From: Gimesia algae
Lineage (GTDB): Bacteria > Planctomycetota > Planctomycetia > Planctomycetales > Planctomycetaceae
Direction of reading: 5' to 3'
NCBI RefSeq assembly: GCF_007746795.1
Contig: NZ_CP036343.1
Coordinates: 854,480 to 918,479, forward strand
DNA length: 64,000 bases
The notes under the pieces are model-generated. The model was not told where the DNA came from and did no database searches. It worked only from the letters and a program-made list of their open reading frames with translations. This document shows, one piece after another, positions 46,582 through 55,198 of the stretch (position 1 is its first letter; each line of letters starts with the position of its first letter). Position numbers and translations under genes: made by a program.

Positions 46582-47000
46582 GAACCTCAACCCCCTTGTG
46601 GCAAACCTAAGTTAAAATAACTCTGGTGATGAGAAGACAGTTTCTTCTCATTGCCCCTTATTGATTTTGAGAGGGCTCATTGTTTCAGAGCAAAAATCAA
46701 CCAGGGTGAGAGTAGTGGAAGGATAAGTTTAACTCTGACTGTTCCTCAGTCAGTAACTTAATATTCGACTGCATTGATATATACTATTATGAATACATCC
46801 TAATTCCTCGTCGATGAGAATTTCCTGTTTTTCAAAAATTTTTAGAAGATTTCCCACTAAGCAACTGCGCCCAATGGCCTTTACGTAAGATTGTTTATGA
46901 ACTAACTCCCGGAACAAAAAAGGGGTAGCCGTTTCCAGCTACCCCTCTCACTCAGGTAGAAAATCAACCCAAGCAGGCACGAATCAACAAATTCGTTCTC
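46582..47000. other. Intergenic region with leader hairpin and downstream terminator
   Basis: A 419-bp gap. On the minus strand it begins with the terminator of the Tad-like operon (46915-46946) and ends with the leader of the giant gene. The leader holds a perfect hairpin (46629-46651: ATGAGAAGA / TCTTCTCAT, 5-base loop), 48 bases before the start. The stretch 46700-46910 is AT-rich and must contain the giant gene's promoter; I could not define it. No gene is seen. Confidence 0.5.
46915..46946 (-). terminator. Rho-independent terminator of the Tad-like operon
   Basis: Perfect 9-base stem AGGGGTAGC (46921-46929) with GCTACCCCT (46938-46946), 8-base loop, and on the minus strand a T-run immediately after it (46915-46921). 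It closes the transcript that ends at 47001. Confidence 0.88.
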
Positions 47001-48797
47001 TTAATAATCACTTTCCGGATCCGCCAGTAATTTCGCTGGAGGAACATTGGCGGCAATCTTACCGAAGGCAGTCAGTAACTGTGACTTCATGTCTTCAATC
47101 GTTGCGCCACCGGGGGCATCAATCCAGATACCATTGCACGCTTTGGCCATGGCCTGCATCAAGCTGCGATCAGCTCCTTCACCCACGGTCATGGTGTGAA
47201 CCGTATACCCCAGGTTGGCTGCTTCCACAGCCTGCCAGAACGCATACTGTTTATCCCGATCATTGGTGGAGTAGTCAGACTGACCATCATCATCGAAATC
47301 GGTCACATCATCCCAGTCCCAGCTTCCCGGCAGTGACCAGCCCGAAGGCGAGCGGTTTGCATTCCCGTCGGTCATGACCAGGATGGTAGGGCGAGCACCA
47401 GCGCGGCCGTGGGACTGCAGTAACTCTTTTGCATCCTTAATCCCATAACCCATACCAGTGTAAGGAGCGTAGTGAGAAGCCTGCTTGTGTCTCTGGATCG
47501 CATCAATATCGGAATATTGATTGGTAATCAGATCATCCCCCAGATCAACAGACTCAGAAATCCCCTGTTCATTTAAAACAGATTGAACCCGTGACGTATC
47601 ATCGTAAGTCACCAGCCCGATATGATCGCCGAACTCCAGCCCGCTGAGGAACTGGGTAAACAGCGTCACGCCTTCTTTCATCGCATGGAACGGATAAATA
47701 GGAGCCCGCCACAGATCTTCAGACTGGCTGTTCAACTTGCGTTGTTCAATCAGATATCCCATCAAAGTACGATACCCATATTTTTTGCGGTACCCGTAAT
47801 TCTTGACAGTCCCGTCAGAGCGAACCCACTTAATATATTTTTTCCACAGATTTTTATTCGTGTTACCAGAAGGCTCCCCATTCAAATTACCATAGTAGTT
47901 CTTGCCTTCCTGAGGGAAGGGGTATTTCAAATTACCACTGGAGTCAACTTCGTCCAGATCCAGCGACCTGAAAATATAATCATCATTCGTCGAACTGATA
48001 TACTTTCCTACGGCAGAATCAATTTTGCCGTAACCCGTTGCCGGAAATTTCAGATTTCCGGTATCGGAATAAGTCGCCCCGGAAGCAACTAAAGTATCCC
48101 AGATATCATCCAGATTGGCTTCGACGGCTGATTTCCCCAGGCGATAAGAAGACATTGCATCAAATTCACTGTCGTAACTCATTGAACCTGAATAGTCGAG
48201 TACGAGTACAATATCGCGTGCTTCAATAAACGCGATTGCGGAAGTTGTCACAGCGGCTGTTTTCTCACTCATGAAACCAGCAAAGAACAACTGTAGACGT
48301 GAGTCAGGCTGTCCCTCGGTAGCATTATCTTTACGGGCCGTGACTTTCACCACATTATATGGCTTGGCGTTTTCGCCCCAGACCATGTGAAATGTTCCGG
48401 AGCTGTCCTGGTAGCGTTTCCCGAACTCGACATCGGTCTCAGGATCAATATAGACCCCATTCAACCGAGCGACTTTCTCAGCAACGGCTCTGGCAGTTTC
48501 GACGGCAATGGAATTCGCATCCTGCACATCGCTGCTGACATTGTCGCTGCCACCGATTCCATCAGCCGTCGTCTGGACGGCATCAGTAATCTGCTGCGCC
48601 GCAGCCAGCGCAGCCGCTTCGACGGCATTCCGCATCCTGGTCTTGGTCATTGTGATCACAGCGATGTCGATACCAAACGCCATGAAGCCCATGGTTGCGA
48701 CGAGGAATGGCGCTGCCATTACCATGAACGCACCGCGACGACTCTGGTCGTGCGGGGAACTGGTTTCCTCATCTTTCAGTTGTTGCAGTTGTCTCAT
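47001..48797 (-). CDS. TadG-like VWA protein
   Basis: A 598-residue protein. The N-terminal 55 residues (RRGAFMVMAAPFLVATMGFMAFGIDIAV) match the TadG/TadE-type hydrophobic segment of Flp/Tad pilus systems. The MIDAS motif D201-Y-S-G-S205 (LVLDYSGSM) begins a VWA domain, interrupted by a Tyr/Asn-rich, Gly-rich insertion of about 130 residues, and continuing with GYGIKDAKELLQ and ILVMTDGNANRSPSG. It probably sits in the membrane with the VWA domain outside and helps Tad pilus assembly or surface adhesion. It follows two pseudopilin-like genes in one operon. Confidence 0.8.
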   Translation of the reverse strand: MRQLQQLKDEETSSPHDQSRRGAFMVMAAPFLVATMGFMAFGIDIAVITMTKTRMRNAVEAAALAAAQQITDAVQTTADGIGGSDNVSSDVQDANSIAVETARAVAEKVARLNGVYIDPETDVEFGKRYQDSSGTFHMVWGENAKPYNVVKVTARKDNATEGQPDSRLQLFFAGFMSEKTAAVTTSAIAFIEARDIVLVLDYSGSMSYDSEFDAMSSYRLGKSAVEANLDDIWDTLVASGATYSDTGNLKFPATGYGKIDSAVGKYISSTNDDYIFRSLDLDEVDSSGNLKYPFPQEGKNYYGNLNGEPSGNTNKNLWKKYIKWVRSDGTVKNYGYRKKYGYRTLMGYLIEQRKLNSQSEDLWRAPIYPFHAMKEGVTLFTQFLSGLEFGDHIGLVTYDDTSRVQSVLNEQGISESVDLGDDLITNQYSDIDAIQRHKQASHYAPYTGMGYGIKDAKELLQSHGRAGARPTILVMTDGNANRSPSGWSLPGSWDWDDVTDFDDDGQSDYSTNDRDKQYAFWQAVEAANLGYTVHTMTVGEGADRSLMQAMAKACNGIWIDAPGGATIEDMKSQLLTAFGKIAANVPPAKLLADPESDY

Positions 48798-48856
48798 GTT
48801 TCCCCCTCTTGTACTCTCGAATTAGAGCCACAGACACTTAAGTAAATTGTGCGTTT

Positions 48857-49429
48857 CTAGTTGACGATCTTAGTCGTACCGTTATTCAAAATCAGATCCC
48901 AGACAGGATCACCACTCATTGGTTTGGCCATCGAACCTTCCAGGTTCATAATATCTGACAACGTGGAATTCGAAGCGCCTTCGGGAATCTCAATCCCAAT
49001 TCGAAATAACCTGTTTCGGTTGTCGGAATTACTTAAATCAAAATCAGTCCCTGTGCTGGGAGGATTGGGCATGGGATCTAAAGGAACCCCGTTTTCATCT
49101 TCCGCATGGGTAATTGTGACCACCAGATTGGTTTCATCATTTTCAATTCCTGATGCACGCAGAAAATTGCGGACATCCAGAATGATTTTGTCATTCAGAG
49201 TCTTACCAGCGGGAAGCTTTAAACCGGCGTCCATCGAAGCCAGACGGCCTGCCTGGGCCAGGGCAGCGTCCATGACAGTCGTGGTGTGAACGGCCTTTCG
49301 CACTGCCACCATACCCAGAAGTAACGCCAGAAAAACTGGCGCAATTAATGCAAATTCAACCGCTGCGACTCCGCGGCGGCTTTGCTTTGAAATGACGGAC
49401 TGCCTTCTCTGTTTTTGCATGACTTGCAT
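48857..49429 (-). CDS. TadE-like pseudopilin
   Basis: A 190-residue protein of the Flp/Tad pilus pseudopilin type. The N-terminus has a short basic leader followed by RRGVAAVEFALIAPVFLALLLG, the Glu-containing hydrophobic segment typical of TadE. The rest is a small beta-rich domain. The ATG at 49429 is supported by GGAG 7 bases upstream; a longer reading to 49573 lacks a ribosome site. It lies 59 bp upstream of the TadG-like gene. Confidence 0.8.
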   Translation of the reverse strand: MQVMQKQRRQSVISKQSRRGVAAVEFALIAPVFLALLLGMVAVRKAVHTTTVMDAALAQAGRLASMDAGLKLPAGKTLNDKIILDVRNFLRASGIENDETNLVVTITHAEDENGVPLDPMPNPPSTGTDFDLSNSDNRNRLFRIGIEIPEGASNSTLSDIMNLEGSMAKPMSGDPVWDLILNNGTTKIVN

Positions 49430-49487
49430 AAATTTGCTCCTGCAGGCGATTGCTTGCCGAAATAAGTAAATATTAATTTCTGTCTGA

Positions 49488-50018
49488 TTACTCGTGACGT
49501 CTGACGGAATGTCCGGACAAGACCATGCTGTCTTCTTTGGCGGCAGCCTCTGCGGCTTTGACCGGATCAACAAAAAACGAGCTTAGTAATCGAACATCTT
49601 TGTAAGGCACTTCAACGCGAACCAGGAATAACTGGGCTTTTTTCGCGTTGGTTAATTCGAGATCGGGCAGGGTCTTATAATTAATTTGCGATACATCTGC
49701 GCCTGGGGTATCAAACTGACTGGCATCCTTGACCATGATTTCAGCAAGATCGGCATCGAAGACGGTATTCAGCAGGGCTTTGACTTTGGTTTCCACCTGT
49801 GCGGTCGTCACTTCTTCACAACGCCCCAGCTTGGCGCCTTCCTGTGTCGCTTCCTGAATGATATTGGAAATCATATAAGCGTAGCCAAATTCAAAAATGG
49901 CATAAACAAACACAAGAAAGACCGGAGTCACGAATGCCAGTTCCACTAAGGCGAGACCGGAACGTGCTTCTACATTTTTCAGATTCAATGCCTGTCGGCG
50001 GTGCCGCTTCAACATCAT
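49488..50018 (-). CDS. TadE-like pseudopilin, first gene of operon
   Basis: A 176-residue pseudopilin. RSGLALVELAFVTPVFLVFVYA is the TadE hydrophobic segment, with Glu at the conserved position, followed by NIIQEATQEGAKLGRCEEVT. Start ATG at 50018 is just after a short AG-rich sequence (AAGAGAAATT). The operon 50018-47001 holds two pseudopilins and a VWA protein, but no TadA ATPase, RcpC, secretin or FlpA gene is present, so the export machinery must lie elsewhere. Confidence 0.78.
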   Translation of the reverse strand: MMLKRHRRQALNLKNVEARSGLALVELAFVTPVFLVFVYAIFEFGYAYMISNIIQEATQEGAKLGRCEEVTTAQVETKVKALLNTVFDADLAEIMVKDASQFDTPGADVSQINYKTLPDLELTNAKKAQLFLVRVEVPYKDVRLLSSFFVDPVKAAEAAAKEDSMVLSGHSVRRHE

Positions 50019-50170
50019 AATTTCTCTTGAAAAAGTTATGTATGTCCCTCCATGGTCATATCTGTCTAAATCTGCTGATGTGCAGTCTGCTGGGAGAACT
50101 ATTTCAAGAGGGGTTGGAATTGTCCAATAAAACAATAGCTCAGGATTTGCCTGCTGCAGGTCTTTTCTTC

Positions 50171-50190
50171 AAAATAATCCGGATTATTTT
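50171..50190. repeat. Perfect 20-base palindrome
   Basis: AAAATAATCC followed immediately by its reverse complement GGATTATTTT. It could be an operator for a dimeric regulator or an AT-rich hairpin. Confidence 0.6.
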
Positions 50191-50212
50191 CCTGTTGATA
50201 AATCTCAACAGG
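50191..50212. repeat. Perfect inverted repeat with 6-base loop
   Basis: CCTGTTGA, loop TAAATC, TCAACAGG. It touches the palindrome on its left. No T-run follows on either strand, so a terminator role is doubtful. Confidence 0.55.
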
Positions 50213-50428
50213 TCCTGATAATGCAACATCAGCCATCAGAGCTCTGAAGAATAAAAACCACATTTTCGTGCTGTATTTCGTGATATTTGTTATTTTCTTG
50301 TTTCTGAGAGACTGATATCAAGGCACTTCAATTGAAATTCATGTTGCATTAGCGATACACTGTCTGCAGTCGTGCCAGCTGGTTACATGAAATCAATAAA
50401 ACAAGATATGTTTTGGCAGAAATAAATT

Positions 50429-50710
50429 ATGGGTAAAAAGGCATCGTCAACGATCAAGGCAGGCTCAAACATCCAGGTAAAAGAAGGGATCTGTGTCCCG
50501 GAGTTTCCGGAAATCAGCTGCGAAGGGTGGACGGGTATGGTTGTCGAAGTCCGTGGCAAGAAGGTTTCTGAACGAACCTATATCCTTGAATGGGATGACG
50601 AAACTGAACAGAAAATGCCCGCAGCTTATAAATCTCAATGTGAAGAGCAGGGGCTGTTCTTCAAAATGGCCTGTCTGCCCGGCGATGCATTAACCCTGCT
50701 GGAAGGTTAA
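50429..50710 (+). CDS. Small conserved-looking protein, SH3-like pattern
   Basis: A 93-residue soluble protein. The sequence VKEGICVPEFPEISCEGWTGMVVEV resembles short bacterial proteins with the pattern V-K-x-G-x3-P-D/E-F-P-D/E-I-x3-G-W-x-G, which I recall as an unnamed SH3-like-barrel family; the match is from memory. ATG at 50429. Its TAA overlaps the end of folK on the other strand (stop codons 50707-50710). The gene lies alone on the plus strand. Function unknown. Confidence 0.55.
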   Translation: MGKKASSTIKAGSNIQVKEGICVPEFPEISCEGWTGMVVEVRGKKVSERTYILEWDDETEQKMPAAYKSQCEEQGLFFKMACLPGDALTLLEG

Positions 50711-51210
50711 AGCTGCACATCGTCCCGCCGGAAGAATTCGGATCCCTCGTTCGCCTGTAGTTCTGCTGCGATCACTGACAGGGGTCTTCCCAGACCGGGC
50801 ACACAATATCCCGGTGCCAGTTCAGCCAGTGGCACCGCCAGAAACACGCGATTGCCGATGTCCGGGTCAGGGACGATGCGATGGGCAATCTGCAACTGCT
50901 CTTCATTAAAGAGAGCCAGGTCAACATCAATGGTACGCGGCCCATTTTTATTAAGAGGGTCACGCACACGCAGCAGCCGAGCCTCAATTCCCGGAATCAC
51001 TTCATCCCAAATCCGCTGCGCATCACATTCGGTCTCTAACAGAACTGCCGCATTTAAAAAATCAGCCTGATTTTCATCTCCCACCGGCTGACTCTGCCAG
51101 ACTGACGATTTCTGGCGAATTTCACCACAGCCTGCCAGCAGCCTGACGGCCTGGGCAAGATTGAACTCAGCCCGAATATTACTGCCTAAAGCCAGATACA
51201 CCTGATTCAT
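50707..51210 (-). CDS. folK: 2-amino-4-hydroxy-6-hydroxymethyldihydropteridine pyrophosphokinase
   Basis: A 167-residue HPPK that pyrophosphorylates hydroxymethyl-dihydropterin in folate synthesis. The start YLALGSNI, the RVRDPLNKNGPRTIDVDLALF motif (about 81-101; split here to note GPRTIDVD at 90-97) and the family length support it. The ATG at 51210 follows the folB stop codon in the sequence TGAAATG, so the two are translationally coupled. This short form lacks the C-terminal DHPS fusion seen in some bacteria. Confidence 0.92.
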   Translation of the reverse strand: MNQVYLALGSNIRAEFNLAQAVRLLAGCGEIRQKSSVWQSQPVGDENQADFLNAAVLLETECDAQRIWDEVIPGIEARLLRVRDPLNKNGPRTIDVDLALFNEEQLQIAHRIVPDPDIGNRVFLAVPLAELAPGYCVPGLGRPLSVIAAELQANEGSEFFRRDDVQL

Positions 51211-51211
51211 T

Positions 51212-51583
51212 TCAGACTCCTGAAACATCCTCACGCGTTCTGAAGACGGTCACTCCGACCGACCGGGCAAAACGCAGCGCACCTGGTTTCTCAATCTGCA
51301 CCTCTGCTGAATGAACTTTATGATCCTGCAAACAGATCTGCGCGACTTGGTCCGCCATTTTTTCCACCAGTTGAAAATGTGAGCTTTCAACCAGTTCAAT
51401 GATCTCTTTGGTGATCGTTCGATAATTCACTGCATCATTGATATCATCTGACTGGCCTGCTGTTTTCAAATCCACCTGCATGGTGATATTGATCAGCACA
51501 TCCTGTTTTTTTTCTCGCTCTTCATCGTTGATGCCGATAATCGTGCGTAACAGTAAGTCGGAAATATGAATTTGATCAGGCAT
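51212..51583 (-). CDS. folB: Dihydroneopterin aldolase
   Basis: A 123-residue FolB that makes hydroxymethyl-dihydropterin from dihydroneopterin. Typical motifs are ISDLLLRTIIGINDEER (conserved Glu at 21-22), VNYRTITKEIIELVESSHFQLVEKMADQVAQICL split across the middle, and EKPGALRFA with the conserved Lys99. Length is standard. It is first in a folB-folK pair on the minus strand. Confidence 0.9.
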   Translation of the reverse strand: MPDQIHISDLLLRTIIGINDEEREKKQDVLINITMQVDLKTAGQSDDINDAVNYRTITKEIIELVESSHFQLVEKMADQVAQICLQDHKVHSAEVQIEKPGALRFARSVGVTVFRTREDVSGV

Positions 51584-51747
51584 TTTATGAGAGTAGTTTA
51601 AAATAGGGCAGACTTATGAGGCAGACCAGCTACAATGATAAATCACTATAGTCATTATCCCTCTGATTGCACAGCGAAGAATTCCTGACTTCTGGCAGGA
51701 ACACAGGATTGACAGCAACAGCATCAACAGAGGGGTTACAAAGTAGA

Positions 51748-53085
51748 ATGAGCAACGAAATGAACCAAACCCCCGTATCAAGACGTCACTGGCTGAAACA
51801 GACTCTGATTCACTCCATGGGACTCGCTGCCGCCGGGCAGTTGCAGATGGCTTCCTCATTCGCTAACCCCTCAAAGTCAGCGGAAAAACCGCCGGTGATT
51901 TTACTCAGGTCAGGCTGGCAAACCGTCAATATCGGCGATATCGGTCATTCTCCTGGCATTTTAAAACTACTGGAAGTATATGCTCCCGAGTTTGAAATCA
52001 TTCTCTGGCCGAACAGTGTCGATCGCGGCGTGGAACCGATGCTGAAAAAACGTTTTCCCAAACTGAAAATCGTCAAAGGTCGTTTGAACCGCAACGGGAA
52101 ACTGGACTCAAAAGAATTACAACAGGCCTTCGAAAAAGCGGATTTCTTTCTGCACGGCTCTGGTCCCAGTGTTGTCTCCCGCCGGGAACTGACATTCTGG
52201 AAACAGCAAACCGGTAAACCATACGGCATCTACGGCGTCACCGTTTCCGAGATCAACCCCGAACTTCATGAACTGCTCTCGGGAGCCGATTTCATTTTTA
52301 CCCGTGAAACACATTCGCTTAAAAACCTCAAAGAAGCCAAAGTGACGTCAGCCCAGCAGGATTTTGCCCCCGATGCGACCTTTGCCATTGACCTGACCGA
52401 TGATGTCAAAGCATCCGCATTTCAACAGAAACATCAGCTCCAACCGGGTAACTATCTGTGTGCCGTCCCGCGTTTACGCTATACACCTTACCACAAAATC
52501 CATAAATCCAGCCGCTGGTCTCAAGAAAAAATCGAGGAAGTGGAATCGGTTAATCAGCAGTATCAGGAGCAGGATCATGCTAAACTACGCGCCGCTATTA
52601 TAGAGTGGGTTCGGACCAGCGGTCAGAAAGCGGTCGTCTGTCCCGAAATGACCTATCAGACGGAAATCATTCATCCCCTGGTCATTGATCCGCTGCCCGC
52701 CGATGTCAAATCCAAAGTCGTGGCCCACGATGAATACTGGCTGCCTGATGAAGCCGGCTCATTGTACCGCGATGCCGCCGCGGTGGTGAGTATGGAATGC
52801 CACTCTCCGATCATCGCCTGTGCTTTTGGTACCCCCGGGCTCTATGTCAGACAGCCCACCGATACGATCAAAGGTCAGATGTGGTACGACATCGGCTTAA
52901 AAGACTGGACTTTTGAAATCGATGAAGTCAATCAACAGCAGATTGCCGAGCGTGTCATTCAGATTTACAACCACAAAGCCCAGACAGAAGACAAGCTGAA
53001 AGCGGTCATGCAGTCGATTCATGAACGACAGCAGAATACCATGCAGATATTAAAGCAGGCCGTTCTGAAAGCACATTCATCCTGA
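51748..53085 (+). CDS. Tat-exported polysaccharide pyruvyltransferase-like protein
   Basis: A 445-residue protein with a twin-arginine N-terminus (SRRHWLKQTLIHSMGLAAAG). The core is the polysaccharide pyruvyl transferase (PS_pyruv_trans) fold: GDIGHSPGILKLLEVY near the start of the mature part, FFLHGSGPSVVSRREL, and ADFIFTRETHSLKNLKEA near 180. ATG at 51748 is chosen over an upstream ATG at 51667 because of GAGGGG upstream and because it begins the Tat motif. Enzymes of this family add ketal pyruvate to sugars of surface polysaccharide; export through Tat is unusual for them. The gene overlaps nothing and is convergent with the SDR gene. Confidence 0.72.
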   Translation: MSNEMNQTPVSRRHWLKQTLIHSMGLAAAGQLQMASSFANPSKSAEKPPVILLRSGWQTVNIGDIGHSPGILKLLEVYAPEFEIILWPNSVDRGVEPMLKKRFPKLKIVKGRLNRNGKLDSKELQQAFEKADFFLHGSGPSVVSRRELTFWKQQTGKPYGIYGVTVSEINPELHELLSGADFIFTRETHSLKNLKEAKVTSAQQDFAPDATFAIDLTDDVKASAFQQKHQLQPGNYLCAVPRLRYTPYHKIHKSSRWSQEKIEEVESVNQQYQEQDHAKLRAAIIEWVRTSGQKAVVCPEMTYQTEIIHPLVIDPLPADVKSKVVAHDEYWLPDEAGSLYRDAAAVVSMECHSPIIACAFGTPGLYVRQPTDTIKGQMWYDIGLKDWTFEIDEVNQQQIAERVIQIYNHKAQTEDKLKAVMQSIHERQQNTMQILKQAVLKAHSS

Positions 53086-53108
53086 TCCTGATATCTGGCA
53101 GCGTGAAA

Positions 53109-53855
53109 TTACTCCAGCCCGGCCGTGAGCTGTTCACCACCGGCGACCGTCAGCACTTCACCTGTCACAAAATCAGACTGCAACAGATAGAGCAGGGCAC
53201 GACAGATTTCAGCAGTACTTCCTGCCCGCTGCAAAGGCACTTTCTGCACCCGCTGGTCCAGATAAGACAGGTCTTCTCCTGGTGGGGGTAGAATGGCCCC
53301 CGGAGCGATGGCATTGACCTGGATCACAGGTGCCAGCTCCAGCGCCAGGCATTCCGTGAGCGTGACCAGCCCTGCTTTGGAAATCCGGTAGGCCAGATGT
53401 CCCTTACCGGCCCGTTGCGCACGCCAGTCTACAATATTGACGACATGGCCGGTCTGCCCCGGCTGGAATTGTTCCGTAAACCGCTGGCAGAGAAAAAAAG
53501 GGGCCTTGAGGTTGATATCCAGATGGGAGTCCCAGTCTGCCTCCGTTGAATCAGACAGTCCTTTATTCTCAAAGACGGAAGCGCTGTTAATCAATATGTC
53601 AACTTTGCCAAACTGTGTCATCGCCGCTGCAAAAATGTCAGCAGACGCTGTCACCGGGTCCGAGAGATCAGCCGAAACGTAAGTCGCTATGCGTCCTCGC
53701 GCTCGAACCTCCTCACAAGTCAGCTTCGCCGCCTCATGCGAACAGTGGTAATGAATGCAGATATCAACGCCGGCTTCCGCTAAAGCCAGCGCCATTGACC
53801 GGCCAATTCGTACCGCAGATCCTGTAATCACTGCGACTTTGCCTTCCAGATTCAA
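53109..53855 (-). CDS. FolM/PTR1-type pteridine reductase (SDR)
   Basis: A 248-residue short-chain dehydrogenase. The nucleotide motif TGSAVRIG at 11-18 resembles the T-G-x3-R-I/L-G of FolM and PTR1. The active site has Asp143, Tyr156 and Lys160 with Asp-13-Tyr-4-Lys spacing, where classical SDRs have Ser; an Asp there at this spacing is a feature of PTR1 (D181, Y194, K198, recalled) and of FolM. It likely reduces dihydropterins such as dihydromonapterin or dihydrofolate with NADPH. It is 1.5 kb from folB and folK. TTG start, with GGAGG 9 bases upstream. Confidence 0.8.
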   Translation of the reverse strand: MNLEGKVAVITGSAVRIGRSMALALAEAGVDICIHYHCSHEAAKLTCEEVRARGRIATYVSADLSDPVTASADIFAAAMTQFGKVDILINSASVFENKGLSDSTEADWDSHLDINLKAPFFLCQRFTEQFQPGQTGHVVNIVDWRAQRAGKGHLAYRISKAGLVTLTECLALELAPVIQVNAIAPGAILPPPGEDLSYLDQRVQKVPLQRAGSTAEICRALLYLLQSDFVTGEVLTVAGGEQLTAGLE

Positions 53856-53883
53856 CGTGAACTTCCTCCAGGGAAACAGGAAT

Positions 53884-53913
53884 AAAAAAAGCCCCAGTCA
53901 TCAAACCAGGGCT
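53884..53913 (-). terminator. Rho-independent terminator of the CheX-REC gene
   Basis: On the minus strand a short stem AGCCC with GGGCT (53909-53913 and 53890-53894 in window coordinates) followed by a run of seven Ts (53884-53890). It lies 29 bp after the stop codon at 53942. Confidence 0.72.
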
Positions 53914-53941
53914 ATTACGAGCTCTACTGAAGATGTTTCGT

Positions 53942-54871
53942 TCAAGTTATAGCGGAAACGACTTCTTTGACAACAGGGGTTCTTCCGAACGCCCGTTCAA
54001 TTTTGCCAACCAATATCTGCTTTGTGAAGTCAGATTTCAGAATATAGTCACTGGCTCCATGGTTGAATGCCTGAATAATTGACGTGGTGGAACGGTTCGA
54101 GGTCATCACCAGCACTTCTACACCCTGCGTAAGTGGTGATTCCTTGATGAATTTGACGGATTCAGCATGATTTCCATCCGCACCATCCAGATCGAGTAAA
54201 ATCAGGTCAGGAGAATTCAAGGCGGCCTCCATAAATGCTTCTTCAACCGAAGCAGCTGTTTCCACTCGATAACGTTCGTGCAATAACCCTTTGAATAATG
54301 CACGATTCATTTCATCCTGATCAATCACTATCACACGTTTTCTGTCACCAGGCTCGTGTTCAAAATCGATAATCTCCCCCAGTTGGCCTACAAAGCCAAA
54401 ATAAACGGCAAGGGGCCCGATACCCGTCTGGAAGATCCCGCAGCGGGAACCCGCTTCCGGGGGATAGAGTGTATCAATCTGGTCTGTTTCAATCACAGTG
54501 GGGTGGCCGAGTCGGAATCCCATGTGATCAACCGCTTTTTTTGCCTGACCTGCGATCATGTTTGATAACTCACAGGCAAAATCGGTCAGAACATGTTCAT
54601 CATCTGCCAGTTCCTTATCTATCAGCAAAGACACAGCCTGAGACACCAGTTTACGAGGAACATTCACCACCACGATCCCTTTGCCGGGACCATTGACTTC
54701 AATTGCTGAACTTTTATCAAAACGCGGTGCTTCATCGACTTCGATAATCTTTTCCAACTCGACTGTCGTGCCGACAAAATATTTGAAAACATCGATCACA
54801 GAATTAATGACCGGATCTGAAAACCGCCTGGTCAATGTTTCTGTCGTATGTGTTGCAGGAATATATGACAT
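53942..54871 (-). CDS. CheX-like phosphatase domain fused to a response-regulator receiver
   Basis: A 309-residue protein. Residues about 15-165 form a CheX/CheC-type domain with the phosphatase signature E101-x2-N104 (ELSNMIAGQAKKA). Residues about 185-309 are a REC domain: VIVIDQDEMN, phospho-acceptor Asp in LLDLDG, and the conserved Lys in YILKSDF. CheX dephosphorylates CheY-P, so a fused REC could be its own substrate or a regulator. No chemotaxis genes are adjacent. The ATG at 54871 was preferred over an upstream TTG/ATG at 54928 because it begins the CheX domain. Transcribed alone, with a terminator. Confidence 0.82.
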   Translation of the reverse strand: MSYIPATHTTETLTRRFSDPVINSVIDVFKYFVGTTVELEKIIEVDEAPRFDKSSAIEVNGPGKGIVVVNVPRKLVSQAVSLLIDKELADDEHVLTDFACELSNMIAGQAKKAVDHMGFRLGHPTVIETDQIDTLYPPEAGSRCGIFQTGIGPLAVYFGFVGQLGEIIDFEHEPGDRKRVIVIDQDEMNRALFKGLLHERYRVETAASVEEAFMEAALNSPDLILLDLDGADGNHAESVKFIKESPLTQGVEVLVMTSNRSTTSIIQAFNHGASDYILKSDFTKQILVGKIERAFGRTPVVKEVVSAIT

Positions 54872-55198
54872 AACTGAACCTGTCTTGAACAAATAGTTGT
54901 ATCTGAAGTAATAACGTCGCAGAAGCACGAACTGACCCTCAGCCCGGTTTCTGACCTCCAGAACCTATTCCAATTTAATATTGAGTGTTTAAACTATATG
55001 TCAGAAATCCCGTCCCGCTGTGAGCGATTACTTCTGGAACAGGGCTCTCATTAGGCACCCGCTCTCACAGTTGTTAAAATCAACACGACCCGATTGTGGT
55101 ACGAGCAGGCTGACCAGCATGGAATCGACGACTCATCTCATTGAACTTCCTTTTTTTAGCAGCCAAAGCAAACTTCCCCAAAACCTTCTCCCCAGGCG
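54872..55198. other. Intergenic region, nothing recognised
   Basis: A 327-bp region between the divergent CheX-REC gene and the hydrolase gene at 55199. It should contain both promoters. No clear hexamer pair, hairpin or small gene is supported. Confidence 0.4.

Larger units (their letters stand above)
50019..50428. other. Divergent intergenic region with two adjacent palindromes
   Basis: A 410-bp gap separating the Tad-like operon from a small gene on the plus strand. It includes a perfect 20-base palindrome (50171-50190) followed directly by a perfect hairpin (50191-50212). Bases 50220-50428 are AT-rich with no recognised gene. The promoters for both directions should be here but I cannot place them. 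Confidence 0.5.
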
